From Nitrospinota bacterium (GTDB taxonomy: Bacteria; UBA8248), in contig VXPH01000185.1 in assembly GCA_009839615.1 (NCBI GenBank), forward strand, positions 1 to 49,437: a stretch of 49,437 nucleotides of DNA, read 5' to 3'. Position 1 is the first letter of the stretch, and every line of letters begins with the position of its first letter. Positions 16,793 to 25,729 of the stretch are shown here, one piece after another. A program made the position numbers and the translations under genes. The notes beneath the pieces were generated by a model, which ran no database searches, was not told the DNA's origin, and saw only the letters and a program-made list of their open reading frames with translations.

Positions 16793-19700
16793 CTATTCGT
16801 TTTGGCTTCTGATAATGCCGGCGAGTTGGCCGATGATGGCGATGGAGATGGTCGGGTGCTCGTATATCAATTCGAGCAGGGGTTCTTTCTCGATACCCAG
16901 CAGTGAGGTGTCCTTGCTCGCGCGCGCGCCTGCGCTTCTGCCCTCATCGCCGAAGAGCGCGATTTCACCGAACGAGGTCGGGGGGCCGAGCGAGGCCAGA
17001 GTCTTCGCCTCTCCGTTCTCCTGGTCGAGGATGATCTCTATTTCCCCGTCGACGATGACGTAGAGATAATCGCAGGGGTCTCCCTGCTCGAAAAGAACCT
17101 TTCCTTCTTCTATCTGGATTTCCCTGGAAATGTTGCTCAGTATCTTCAGTTGATCCGCGCTCATCGCCTCGAACATGCCGACGCCTTTCAGGAACAGGGC
17201 TTTTTCGATGGTCGAGAGCATGATTTTCTCCTGTCTGGATAGATTCTCGCCGCTTCCCTCATAGCGCAGGAATTCACGGCGCACTTGAAGGCGAACCTGT
17301 TGACTCTCGTCATTTTCCATGGTTCTCAAAAACGCCTCAACATCTTCTTCATCTTTCCCGATAATTTTCAATGCGGCAACTGCGGCCTCGCGGAGGTAAG
17401 CGTCGCCCTCAGCGGCCCGCGCCTTGAATTGCGCGCGCCACTCGGCGGCGGCTCCTTCCGCTTCGCTTTGGAGGTGTTTGCCCGCCGCGTCGACGGCGAT
17501 GGCCTGGAGCCAGGCGTTCCCGGAATTCATATAGGTCGTCAGCACCTCGTCAATCGATTGTTCGGGCATCTCCCAGAGTTTCCTGCCTTCGGATACTTTA
17601 TCGGCGGTCGATCTGCCCAGGAGCAGGGGCTCGAGCGCCAGAATCAGGAGTCTCGTGTTGCCGGTCGAGGAGAAGTTCGAGAGCGTCTCGATGGCGATCG
17701 CCCTGGACGAGGAGCCGCCTCGCGCGAGGGATTCCGACACGGTGTCCACCGTTTTCTCATCCCCTATCACCCCCAGCAGCTCCAGCAGGACGAGTTTTCT
17801 TTCCTCGACGACGTCTTCGAGCGCCTTTTTCAACATCGTGAAGGCGGATGCGTTCTCCCGGCACTCGATGACGTGGAGGTGCTTGATGACGTCGTAGACT
17901 TCCTTCAGGTGCTCCACGGCGAACCCGGAGAGGGCGTCCACGATTTCCTGCGCGCTCATCTCGCGGGAGCCGTTTTTTGCGCTTCTGAACAAAAGCGGGG
18001 CGAGGAACGAAAGCATCCCGGAGCCTTCGAGAGAGAGGGTTCCTTTTCGCTTCATGTTCTTGAGGGACTCGACGACCTCCCGTCTCACCAGAAAGTCGAC
18101 GTCCGCGAGAGCGGTCAGGGCGCGCTCGAAATTCTCCCGCGAGCCGTTGTTGCCCAGTTGCCGGACGCCTCTGCGCCTGATGGCCGCGCTCTCATCCGAG
18201 GTGGTCATCCGGATGACCTCTTCCATATTCTCCTCATCGACTCCCTGGTTCATGGCCAGAACTTCTATCGCTTCCAGTGCGGCTTCGCGGACTTTCTCCT
18301 CGTTCTGGTGGAGATAGGGAATCAAGCGTTTGATGAATCGCGGGTTCTGAAGCTCCCCCATGCACCGCAGGGCGCAAACCCTGGCCGCCGCGTCTTCTTC
18401 GTTCAGCATCCGGTGGAGCGTTTGCAGGCCGTTGGCGAGCCAGAACAGATCATCGGAGCGCACGAGCAGCTCGACGGCGCGGGCCCGGACTTCGGGGGAG
18501 CCGCTCTCCAGATTCTCATGGACCAGCTCCGCCGTCTCCTCCGTCAGTCCGATGGTTTCCGCCGCATCCATGGCGGCGCACTGAAGGACGGGCTCCCCGC
18601 AAGTGAGGTATTCCTCCAGCAGGGGCCGCATTTTCTCGCCCTCTTCGGCTCCCGGAACCCTGGCGAGAATTTTCAGCAACTCGGCCGCTGCTTCTCCTTT
18701 TCGCCGGGGGATTTCTTCGAGAATGATTTGATAAGTTTCGCTTCTGCCGCTTTCCGCCATCATCTGCGCGGTGAAGACGCAAAGATCGTCGTCCCCCTCG
18801 CGGATGTTTTTTCTGAGTATCTCCATGCTCTCGTCGTCAACCGGGCCGAACCCCTCCTTGGCGTAACGGAACAGCCCCAGGTTCCTCTCCTCGAGCATCC
18901 GGCGCAGGGCGGCGCCGTATTCGCGGCGCACGAAGAAGCCGGTAGCCAGGTAGGCGAATGCGATGAACAAGGAGATGAGCGCCAACTGGCCGGGGCTGAG
19001 CGGGAATAGGGCGAGGCCGGTGGGCTTGATGATGAGCAGGGCGACGCCGCTCACGATGCTGGCCACGGCGACCACCTGGCCCGCGACGAACGCGCCGACT
19101 CTCGCGCGGATCGAGGGGGAAACGGCGTTGTAGAGCAGGGCGTTGATGGCGTTTCGAATCGATTCCTGGAGGTTCTTGTTGTTGAAGCGCAGGAAGACGG
19201 CGGAATAGAAGCCGGGCGAAATCGCCATGCCGGCGAGGCCGATGATGGTCGTCAGCGGGTAGAGGAGGTTCGCCGTCCCCAGGCCGAGCCGCTTGATGAT
19301 GCGCGGGGTGATGAACGTCTGGACGAGCAGGGAGAAGGCGCTCCCGATGGCGGTGAAGTATCCGAGGAACGAGGCGAGTTGCGCCCGATCGGGAAAGACT
19401 TCGCGAAAGACGAGGCTGTATTGAAAGTCCTGAAAACTCCGGAGAATCACGACGATGAAGCTGAAAAGCGCGAACGCACAGACGTATCTGTTTGTCTTCA
19501 TGAGCGCGAGATTGCCGCCCTTTGAGGCCGCCTTGGTTGTTTTGCGCTTTTTGGGGCCGGCATCGTCGATCATGTGGTCTTTCAGCCGCCATTCGGCGTA
19601 TTGCACCACGCCGACGCTGACGACGATGGCGCCGATCCATACGTAGAGCAGATTCGAGACGCTCCCCAGGATGGGGATGAGCAGTGGAATGGCCAGGCCG

Positions 19701-20200
19701 CCCAGGATGCCGCCGTAGCGCCCTCCCGTGAGGATGATCGGAACCAGCCGCTTGGATTGCAGGACGTCGAGATACTGCCCGTAGAGGGCGCGGAAATTGT
19801 TCGGCAGCATGTTCGTGAACATGACGAACAGCGTATGGAGGAGCGGAAATGCGATTGGCATCGCGTAGGCGCGAAAATCGGCGAAGATGAGCAGCTTGAT
19901 GCCGAAGATGAGCACGATAAAAAATACCAGGACGGTCTTGAACATCGCCGGAATCGAGAGTTTTTCGGTCAGGGAGGAGTAGAAGGTGCTGATGAAGATG
20001 ATCATCAGGGCGTTGAATATGTACATGTACGGCAGAAAGCCCGGACCGACTTCCGAGAGGAACAGGGCTTCGGATACGGTGAGCCCGATGGAGAACTGAA
20101 CCCCGATCAGGAAATAGAAGAAAAAGAACACCGAGAAGACGAGCAACTCCTCTTGCTGGATGTTGAAGGCTCTTTTGAGGAGTTTCGTCATGCCGATCAC
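16793..20200 (-). CDS. Nucleotide-transporter-like (NTT/MFS) membrane protein fused to HEAT repeats and a cyclic-nucleotide-binding domain
   Basis: An 1135-residue three-part protein. Residues 1 to about 430 form roughly 12 hydrophobic helices in an arrangement resembling the NTT ATP/ADP translocase or MFS fold. About 450-960 is a series of alpha-helical HEAT/armadillo-like repeats (for example VRARAVELLVRS and VREAALEAIEVL). About 1000-1135 is a cNMP-binding domain with the phosphate cassette FGEIALFGDEGRSAGARA, retaining its Glu and Arg. It begins with GTG at 20200. It lies 88 bases downstream of the second ATP-grasp gene and 222 bases upstream of the octahaem cytochrome on the same strand. 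The transported substrate is unknown; ligand-gated transport or signalling is an inference. Confidence 0.8.
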   Translation of the reverse strand: MIGMTKLLKRAFNIQQEELLVFSVFFFFYFLIGVQFSIGLTVSEALFLSEVGPGFLPYMYIFNALMIIFISTFYSSLTEKLSIPAMFKTVLVFFIVLIFGIKLLIFADFRAYAMPIAFPLLHTLFVMFTNMLPNNFRALYGQYLDVLQSKRLVPIILTGGRYGGILGGLAIPLLIPILGSVSNLLYVWIGAIVVSVGVVQYAEWRLKDHMIDDAGPKKRKTTKAASKGGNLALMKTNRYVCAFALFSFIVVILRSFQDFQYSLVFREVFPDRAQLASFLGYFTAIGSAFSLLVQTFITPRIIKRLGLGTANLLYPLTTIIGLAGMAISPGFYSAVFLRFNNKNLQESIRNAINALLYNAVSPSIRARVGAFVAGQVVAVASIVSGVALLIIKPTGLALFPLSPGQLALISLFIAFAYLATGFFVRREYGAALRRMLEERNLGLFRYAKEGFGPVDDESMEILRKNIREGDDDLCVFTAQMMAESGRSETYQIILEEIPRRKGEAAAELLKILARVPGAEEGEKMRPLLEEYLTCGEPVLQCAAMDAAETIGLTEETAELVHENLESGSPEVRARAVELLVRSDDLFWLANGLQTLHRMLNEEDAAARVCALRCMGELQNPRFIKRLIPYLHQNEEKVREAALEAIEVLAMNQGVDEENMEEVIRMTTSDESAAIRRRGVRQLGNNGSRENFERALTALADVDFLVRREVVESLKNMKRKGTLSLEGSGMLSFLAPLLFRSAKNGSREMSAQEIVDALSGFAVEHLKEVYDVIKHLHVIECRENASAFTMLKKALEDVVEERKLVLLELLGVIGDEKTVDTVSESLARGGSSSRAIAIETLSNFSSTGNTRLLILALEPLLLGRSTADKVSEGRKLWEMPEQSIDEVLTTYMNSGNAWLQAIAVDAAGKHLQSEAEGAAAEWRAQFKARAAEGDAYLREAAVAALKIIGKDEEDVEAFLRTMENDESQQVRLQVRREFLRYEGSGENLSRQEKIMLSTIEKALFLKGVGMFEAMSADQLKILSNISREIQIEEGKVLFEQGDPCDYLYVIVDGEIEIILDQENGEAKTLASLGPPTSFGEIALFGDEGRSAGARASKDTSLLGIEKEPLLELIYEHPTISIAIIGQLAGIIRSQNE

Positions 20201-20288
20201 TTGTAGAGCAGTGGAGAGGATCCTTCGTGAGATTATCGCCTCCCGAAAGCCCCGGCGTGGAAGCGAACCTGATCCGGTTGATTCTAGC

Positions 20289-21905
20289 TTAGACTTTTTG
20301 AGATTTCCATGAGTAGAACGACAGGGCGTCCTCCGTCCACTGCGCGCAGTTTCGGCTGAATCTATCCCAGCGGCTGTTGGCGCATTGAGCGCGGACGGGG
20401 TCGGCGTTGCCCTCGACGATCAGGCCGTTGAGCGGCGAGAGGTCGAATTCGGCCCGAACCGGAACCCTGCCGAGCTCCTCGGGGCCGAGGAGAGACAAAA
20501 AGCGCGCAAACGCGTCGAAGGCGCCGCGAAGCTTCCCGCACAGGCGTTCCGCGCCTCCCGCAAATGCGACCAGGGGCGGAACCAAAGGCACGTAGCGGTT
20601 CAGTTCCATTCCTCCTTCGGTGCGGTTCGTGATGCTGTCCACGCCGACGCCCCCGATGGAATCGTCCGTAAATTCCACCGGAAAGAGTCTGGCGTAGAGC
20701 GTTTCCACGACCGGCCCCTCGCGGCTGAGCCTCAGATGAACGCGAACGCTGAACAGGCCGAAATCGATCCAGTCGCATATGAGCGGCCGGTAGCGCGCGT
20801 CGAACACCTGCTCGTAGTTCTCGATGGCGCTCGCCAGGAGGCGGATCGAATCCTCACGTGTGCGGGACGCTTCGCGCAGTTCGGATTCGAGTCTGGGCGC
20901 GCAGTTCTTGAGTATCTGCCCCAAAACGTCCGGGGAGGCGCCGCCTCCCGCCCTTCGGGTCTTGACGTAGGCTTTCGCGGTCGCCGGGCTGGCCTGGAAC
21001 CGGTGAACGAGCCAGTCCATCGCCTGGAGGTGCTCGTGGTTTTCGGCGTCGAGAGACAGGGGGAGGGGAATCGCATGGTCCGTCGCGACGCCGAGCCTGC
21101 TCAAGTCCGGAAGCCCGAACCCGTTGGGGTAGACGTCCAGCCGGAAGCATCCGCGTCCCCCGCCGCCTTCCAGCGGTTTGACGAAGAAAGTCCCCGTCCC
21201 CCGTTTCCGTGACAGGGCGGAGGCCCCCTCCAGAATGGCGGCGGCGGTGTCCGCAGGCCTTCCCCCGTTTAACTCCACCACTTCATAGCCGGCCGTGAGG
21301 CGACGATCAGGAGCGTCCGCTTCGGGGTTGTTCGCGTCCGTCCCGTTTCCGTTCAGGAGTTCGTACGTGGTTTTCTTGTTGGAGAGCGGGCCGCCGGGGG
21401 CGGTGATAGACCCCGGGGCCACGACGATTCCGCGCTCTTCCAGGACCCTGGCGAGGGTGGCGTCGTAGAGGCTTCTCTGGGCGGTCTGGCTGATGACGAG
21501 CAACTCTTTCGGCGCTCTGGCGGTGCGGGCCAGAAGCTCCTCCCGCCGGTTCAGGACCCTGACGGGGATGGACAACCCGAGTTGTCTCAGGTGCGCTCTC
21601 ATCACCCGCGCCGTTTCCATGGTGAGGGGCAGCCGGCTCGGGGAGCCATCCAGCAAGAGGATTTCCCCCGGACGCCGAACGGGTGGCGTGTCTTCCAGAA
21701 TGCGCAAGCCCCCGAAACGGGGCTCGCGCGACGCCCAGTGGTTGAGGCTTTCGATGAGCGTTTCGTTCAGATCACCGTCAGGCGAATCGAACTCCTGGCT
21801 CACGCGGTACAAATCCCAGACGCCGCCGCTCGCATCGGGCGTGAGATGATAGAGAGAGGGTTCCCGCGCGATGCGGGGATGGCTTGGTGTTTTCCGTGAG
21901 GCCAA
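20289..21905 (-). CDS. ATP-grasp-like ligase, third gene of an uncharacterised three-gene cluster
   Basis: About 538 residues. The middle contains GTFFVKPLEGGGGRGCFRLDV, the glycine-rich nucleotide-binding loop of ATP-grasp enzymes, and the end has FSVRVHLRL and LSPLNGLIVEGNADP, like the metal-binding acidic end of the fold. ATP-grasp enzymes join a carboxylate to an amine or thiol through an acyl phosphate. The start is uncertain: the frame is open far upstream into the previous gene, and TTG 21905, just after that gene's stop at 21923, is the first standard start not overlapping it. I do not recognise a named family. It is the last of three adjacent leftward genes. Confidence 0.65.
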   Translation of the reverse strand: MASRKTPSHPRIAREPSLYHLTPDASGGVWDLYRVSQEFDSPDGDLNETLIESLNHWASREPRFGGLRILEDTPPVRRPGEILLLDGSPSRLPLTMETARVMRAHLRQLGLSIPVRVLNRREELLARTARAPKELLVISQTAQRSLYDATLARVLEERGIVVAPGSITAPGGPLSNKKTTYELLNGNGTDANNPEADAPDRRLTAGYEVVELNGGRPADTAAAILEGASALSRKRGTGTFFVKPLEGGGGRGCFRLDVYPNGFGLPDLSRLGVATDHAIPLPLSLDAENHEHLQAMDWLVHRFQASPATAKAYVKTRRAGGGASPDVLGQILKNCAPRLESELREASRTREDSIRLLASAIENYEQVFDARYRPLICDWIDFGLFSVRVHLRLSREGPVVETLYARLFPVEFTDDSIGGVGVDSITNRTEGGMELNRYVPLVPPLVAFAGGAERLCGKLRGAFDAFARFLSLLGPEELGRVPVRAEFDLSPLNGLIVEGNADPVRAQCANSRWDRFSRNCAQWTEDALSFYSWKSQKV

Positions 21906-21922
21906 GGTTTCGCTCTCGATGC

Positions 21923-23092
21923 CTAAAACACCGACTTGCGCTGGCGCATGAAGTGTTTGACCACCCAGTCCGCAATGGCGCCGCCCACGGCGTTGTCGGT
22001 GGCCAGGGAGGAGGGGTTCGGGGCGATGCAGCTCAAGGCGCGTATCCCCGTCATGCGGTACGCCTCCTCGCGCGCGTGCGCTTCGTTCGCGAGTATTCCG
22101 GAAATGAGCATGTTTTCCTCCTCCACCCCCAGGTGGCTTCTGAGCCAATGGACGATGAGCGTGGATTCCAGCGTATCACATGCGCAGACGATCAACCCTC
22201 TGCGCGAGAGCCAGTCTTTGACCCAGGGGTCGCTCGCCACGTCGAGGCTGGCGTCCGCGGAGGGGGAATCCGCCAGTTCCGCGATGACGATTTCCGCCTT
22301 CGCGCATGCGTGGCGAAGCAGGTTCTGGGCGCATCGCCTGATCTTGTGCCTGGAGACGCCGCACGTGGAGGCAAGGCCCGCATCGACGAAATCCCAGCCG
22401 AGTCTCGCGGAGTCGAAAAACCCGAGCGGTCTTCCGTAGTTCACCTGCATGAGATCCCGCATCCGGCCTGTTCCGGTGAGTTTCACGTATGAGACGTGGA
22501 TGCCCGAGGAGTGCAGGGCGGAGGCGAGCGAAGAGGCACACGTCGTTTTGCCCACGTCCATATCGGAGCCGGTGACCAGGATGATGGGAGCGCAGGGAAC
22601 CCCCTCTTCATCCACGGGGCAGCGGGTATCGGGGATGACAGGGAGGTCGGAAAGCAGGGCGGGTTCGCCCCGGAGCGCGACGCCCCCTTTCACCTCTATT
22701 TTCACGCACGGCGTTTCGGCGTTCGCACGGATCCCGCATACGCCGCCGACGTTCAGCAGGTCGAGCACGGCGCCCGGCGCTGCGGGGGAGTCCGGCGCAC
22801 GGCCCGAAACGCTGCGATTCGCATACCGCCCGCCGATCGCGACGACCACGTTCATCTTTTCGCGCAATTTTATTTCGCTCGTCTTCCAGGCGTCTTCCGT
22901 TCCCTGGAGGACTTCGAGCGTTTCCAGGCGATTGATGGGAGCGTTCTCGGGCGCGGCGACAACTTCACCCAGCGCGATCCCGTTCGAGGGAACGGGCCCG
23001 GGGTCGGGCGTGAAATCCGTCTGAAACGCATACGGGCTTTCAGGAGACAGGAGCAATCCTCGAGCGGTAGTTGCGAAATAATCGGTTTGCAA
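21923..23092 (-). CDS. P-loop NTPase, DUF1611 / dethiobiotin-synthetase-like
   Basis: A 389-residue protein. Residues 1 to about 165 form an uncharacterised N-terminal domain with GGRYANRSVSGRAP. A nucleotide-binding domain follows with Walker A GSDMDVGKTT at 175-184, then YVKLTGTGR and IAELADSPSAD. The layout resembles DUF1611 proteins (the family of the D-glutamate N-acetyltransferase DgcN) and BioD-like NTPases, but I cannot place it in a defined subfamily. The start is TTG 23092, with AAGGTGA close upstream, 13 bases after the stop of the preceding ATP-grasp gene. Close packing with two ATP-grasp genes implies one pathway. Confidence 0.72.
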   Translation of the reverse strand: MQTDYFATTARGLLLSPESPYAFQTDFTPDPGPVPSNGIALGEVVAAPENAPINRLETLEVLQGTEDAWKTSEIKLREKMNVVVAIGGRYANRSVSGRAPDSPAAPGAVLDLLNVGGVCGIRANAETPCVKIEVKGGVALRGEPALLSDLPVIPDTRCPVDEEGVPCAPIILVTGSDMDVGKTTCASSLASALHSSGIHVSYVKLTGTGRMRDLMQVNYGRPLGFFDSARLGWDFVDAGLASTCGVSRHKIRRCAQNLLRHACAKAEIVIAELADSPSADASLDVASDPWVKDWLSRRGLIVCACDTLESTLIVHWLRSHLGVEEENMLISGILANEAHAREEAYRMTGIRALSCIAPNPSSLATDNAVGGAIADWVVKHFMRQRKSVF

Positions 23093-23105
23093 TTGTCACC
23101 TTGTC

Positions 23106-24572
23106 CTAAGCGGGAGAAAGAGCAAGACGGTGCGTGAAAACATCTATCATTTCCCGGGCGGCGGGGGATATCTGCTCCTCGCCCCCTTCATAGATGGATG
23201 AGACGCCCTCGAGCTTACAGAATGCTCCCCTCGGCTCTACTATGGTGCCTTTCGCCGGGGGAGAGCAAGTGACAAGCGCCTCGTTCTCGTCTTGAACGTC
23301 GCTCAGGCGATAACCCCGCCGGATGAATTCGGGCCTCCCGTTTTGGATGGCGTAGATGCCGGGTTCCAGCGAATGGCCGATTCGCACTCTCGAAGGACTC
23401 GTGTTTCGAATCAAAAGCTGGAAACCGGACAAATCCGGGCGGCTGAGTTCGGCGGGCAAATCCCGGTGCGCGTCGAGCGCGGCGCCCGGCTTCAGGAATT
23501 CGGCCAAATGCCAAAATGTGGTGGTGGGTGCGCTGCCGTGTATTTCCTCGAGTTCGGTCATCAGTTGCGTCGTTCCCAGGACGCGCGGGTTGAGTTCGAG
23601 AGCGTAGGGTTCGTCCTCATGGACGATGAAATCGACGCCGTATATTCCCCGGTAGCCCGCCTCGGCGATCCACTCGCCGATTTTCAGGGTGAATTCCTCG
23701 ATTTTACGCCGGCTCTCCTCGGAAACCAGCCGATACGCCGCATAGTCGCTGCCCGCGTAATCGAATCGGTGCATGGAGCAGCCGGGAATTCCCGTGAACA
23801 TCACCGAGGGGTGAGACATCCAGGGCTTGCCGTCATAAATCAGCCCCGCCGTGCCGACGGCGGGGCCGCTCAGAAACGTGCTCACGATCACCGGCGCATC
23901 AACGCCCAGCTTTTCGATGAGTTGATCGCGTTTACTCGCGAGCGCCTCGGCCGAGTCGATGAAGTGCGTCTGGTTGCCCGAGGAGCCGATTCGCTCCGAA
24001 ACGATCATGACCGGCCCGAATTCTTCCAGATGCTTGAGTCCAAGATCGCCCAACGCCGCCACGTCGCCCGGGGGAACGTCGAACCCCGCTTCGACCGCCT
24101 GGCGCCGGAACGCTATCTTGTCGTCGAACCTCGTCTTGATTTCCACCGGGTTCGCCAGGATGCGGAGCCGGCCCTCGGCTTCTTCTGCGAGTTTGCCGAG
24201 GAATTCCGTGGAACGGTAGGGGATGACGTACCGTGGGGCATCCCCTTGCGAGAGATATTGGCGAATCTGCTCACCCAGGGCTCCTTCGTAGGCCTCTACG
24301 AGCGATGAATGCGTCCATACGATTCGCCTGTTCCGCCCGCGCTCCACGGCGAAATAGCGCAGGCGCCTGTCCCATTCGGGCCCGTCGAGCCCGTAGTCGC
24401 ATGCGATGAGGAAATCGAGGGGGACGATGTTTTCCACCGTAATCGAATCGACTGCGCGCAGGCCCTGGAAACCGAACGTCGCGCCGTCCGGAACGGCGGA
24501 TGTCAAGATGTCGTTGAAATCACTTTTCGTGTGAGCAGGCAAGGAGGGTGTTCCTTCACCGAGAATCATCAC
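23106..24572 (-). CDS. ATP-grasp ligase, first gene of the three-gene cluster
   Basis: A 488-residue ATP-grasp enzyme. The segment NPVEIKTRFDDKIAFRRQAVEAGF is the typical lead-in, VMIVSERIGSSGNQTHFIDS the nucleotide-binding loop, and GIYGVDFIVHEDEPYALELNPR the metal-binding strand pair with acidic residues and Asn. It should activate a carboxylate with ATP for bonding to an amine; the substrate is unknown. The start is GTG 24572 or the adjacent ATG at 24569. The C-terminal ~120 residues after the ATP-grasp core, with RIGHSLEPGIYAI, form an extra domain. It leads a leftward transcript and faces the peptide-type ABC importer across 193 bases. Confidence 0.78.
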   Translation of the reverse strand: MMILGEGTPSLPAHTKSDFNDILTSAVPDGATFGFQGLRAVDSITVENIVPLDFLIACDYGLDGPEWDRRLRYFAVERGRNRRIVWTHSSLVEAYEGALGEQIRQYLSQGDAPRYVIPYRSTEFLGKLAEEAEGRLRILANPVEIKTRFDDKIAFRRQAVEAGFDVPPGDVAALGDLGLKHLEEFGPVMIVSERIGSSGNQTHFIDSAEALASKRDQLIEKLGVDAPVIVSTFLSGPAVGTAGLIYDGKPWMSHPSVMFTGIPGCSMHRFDYAGSDYAAYRLVSEESRRKIEEFTLKIGEWIAEAGYRGIYGVDFIVHEDEPYALELNPRVLGTTQLMTELEEIHGSAPTTTFWHLAEFLKPGAALDAHRDLPAELSRPDLSGFQLLIRNTSPSRVRIGHSLEPGIYAIQNGRPEFIRRGYRLSDVQDENEALVTCSPPAKGTIVEPRGAFCKLEGVSSIYEGGEEQISPAAREMIDVFTHRLALSPA

Positions 24573-24765
24573 AAGTGTCCATGTGGCCCCGAAATCGAAA
24601 AACAGGCGATTCTAATTCGTTCGCCTCACGGATATCAAGACGATTCGACGATTCGGGAAACGGCGATTTCACTTTTGGGGGCTTCTGCAACGCGCAGCGC
24701 GCTATGCTAGGATGCGGGGCGTCCCAACTCCCCAAATATTGGCACCCAGGCGCGGGAACAGGTGA

Positions 24766-25698
24766 ATGTCCGAAGATAGAAAAATGTCCGACTCTGCTTT
24801 TGGTGCGGATGAGTACCCGATGATGTCGGAATCGGAACTCAGGTGGGAGATATTCCGCCGGAGCCTGATGCGCGCCAAACCGGCGATGCTCGGCGGCGTT
24901 TTTCTCATTCTGCTGGTGGTCGTTTCTCTTTCCGCCCCCCTCATCGCGCCGCAAGACCCGGGCATGGTGGACGTCAACCTGCGCCTGAAGCCTCCCGTCT
25001 GGATGGAGGGAGGAAGCGCGAGCTATATGCTGGGAACCGACGCGCTGGGCCGGGACATTCTGAGCCGGCTCATATACGGAGGGCGCGTCTCTATCCTGGT
25101 GGGCTTGAGTTCGGTGGTGATTTCCGGGGTCATCGGCATCGTCCTGGGTCTGGTCTCGGGCTTTTTCGGCGGGAAAATCGACGATCTCATCAGCGGGTTC
25201 TCCGAAATTCAACTGGCGTTTCCTTTCATTCTGCTTGCCATCACGATCATGGCGGTCGTCGGGCCGGGGCTTCTGAACATCATCGTGGTGCTGGGGATCA
25301 GCCGGTGGGTGGCGTACGGCCGCGTGGTGAGAGGGCAGGTCATCTCGATCAGGGAGCGCGAATTCGTGGAGGCCACCCGCGCCCTGGGCTATCCTTTGTA
25401 CCGCATATTGTTCATGCAGATTCTGCCCAACACCCTCTCGCCTCTCATCGTCATCGCCACCTTCGCCGTGGCGGGAAACATCATTTCCGAATCATCCTTA
25501 AGTTTCCTGGGGCTCGGTGTACCGCCTTCTGTCGTCACCTGGGGGGGCATGTTGTCCGAGGGACGCGAATATCTGCGCGGCGCCTGGTGGATGGCGACGT
25601 TTCCGGGTCTCGCCATCATGGCGACGGTATTGAGCATCAACCTTATCGGCGACTGGCTGCGGGACTACATGGACCCCCGCCTCGGCGATGATATGTAG
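24766..25698 (+). CDS. Oligopeptide/dipeptide-type ABC permease (DppC/OppC-like)
   Basis: A 310-residue inner-membrane permease. It has the N-terminal helix near 43-63 typical of DppC/OppC, the LGTDALGRDILSRLIYGGRVSILVG block, five further helices and the EAA loop EATRALGYPLYRILFMQILPN, which docks the ATPase. An ATG 6 codons downstream is a possible alternative start. It is the first of four same-strand genes, followed 31 bases later by the solute-binding lipoprotein. No ATPase gene (DppD/DppF) is in the window, so ATPases must be supplied from elsewhere. Confidence 0.92.
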   Translation: MSEDRKMSDSAFGADEYPMMSESELRWEIFRRSLMRAKPAMLGGVFLILLVVVSLSAPLIAPQDPGMVDVNLRLKPPVWMEGGSASYMLGTDALGRDILSRLIYGGRVSILVGLSSVVISGVIGIVLGLVSGFFGGKIDDLISGFSEIQLAFPFILLAITIMAVVGPGLLNIIVVLGISRWVAYGRVVRGQVISIREREFVEATRALGYPLYRILFMQILPNTLSPLIVIATFAVAGNIISESSLSFLGLGVPPSVVTWGGMLSEGREYLRGAWWMATFPGLAIMATVLSINLIGDWLRDYMDPRLGDDM

Positions 25699-25729
25699 GC
25701 GTTTCGTTAATTTTGAAGGGAATTTGCGC

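Noticed and set aside
17285..19009. A 574-codon open frame antisense to the transporter-HEAT protein
   Set aside because: Shadow of the real gene, with arginine/glutamine-rich low-information sequence.
21906..22148. N-terminal extension of the second ATP-grasp frame
   Set aside because: It overlaps the end of the P-loop NTPase gene by over 200 bases and has glycine/arginine-rich, non-protein-like composition.
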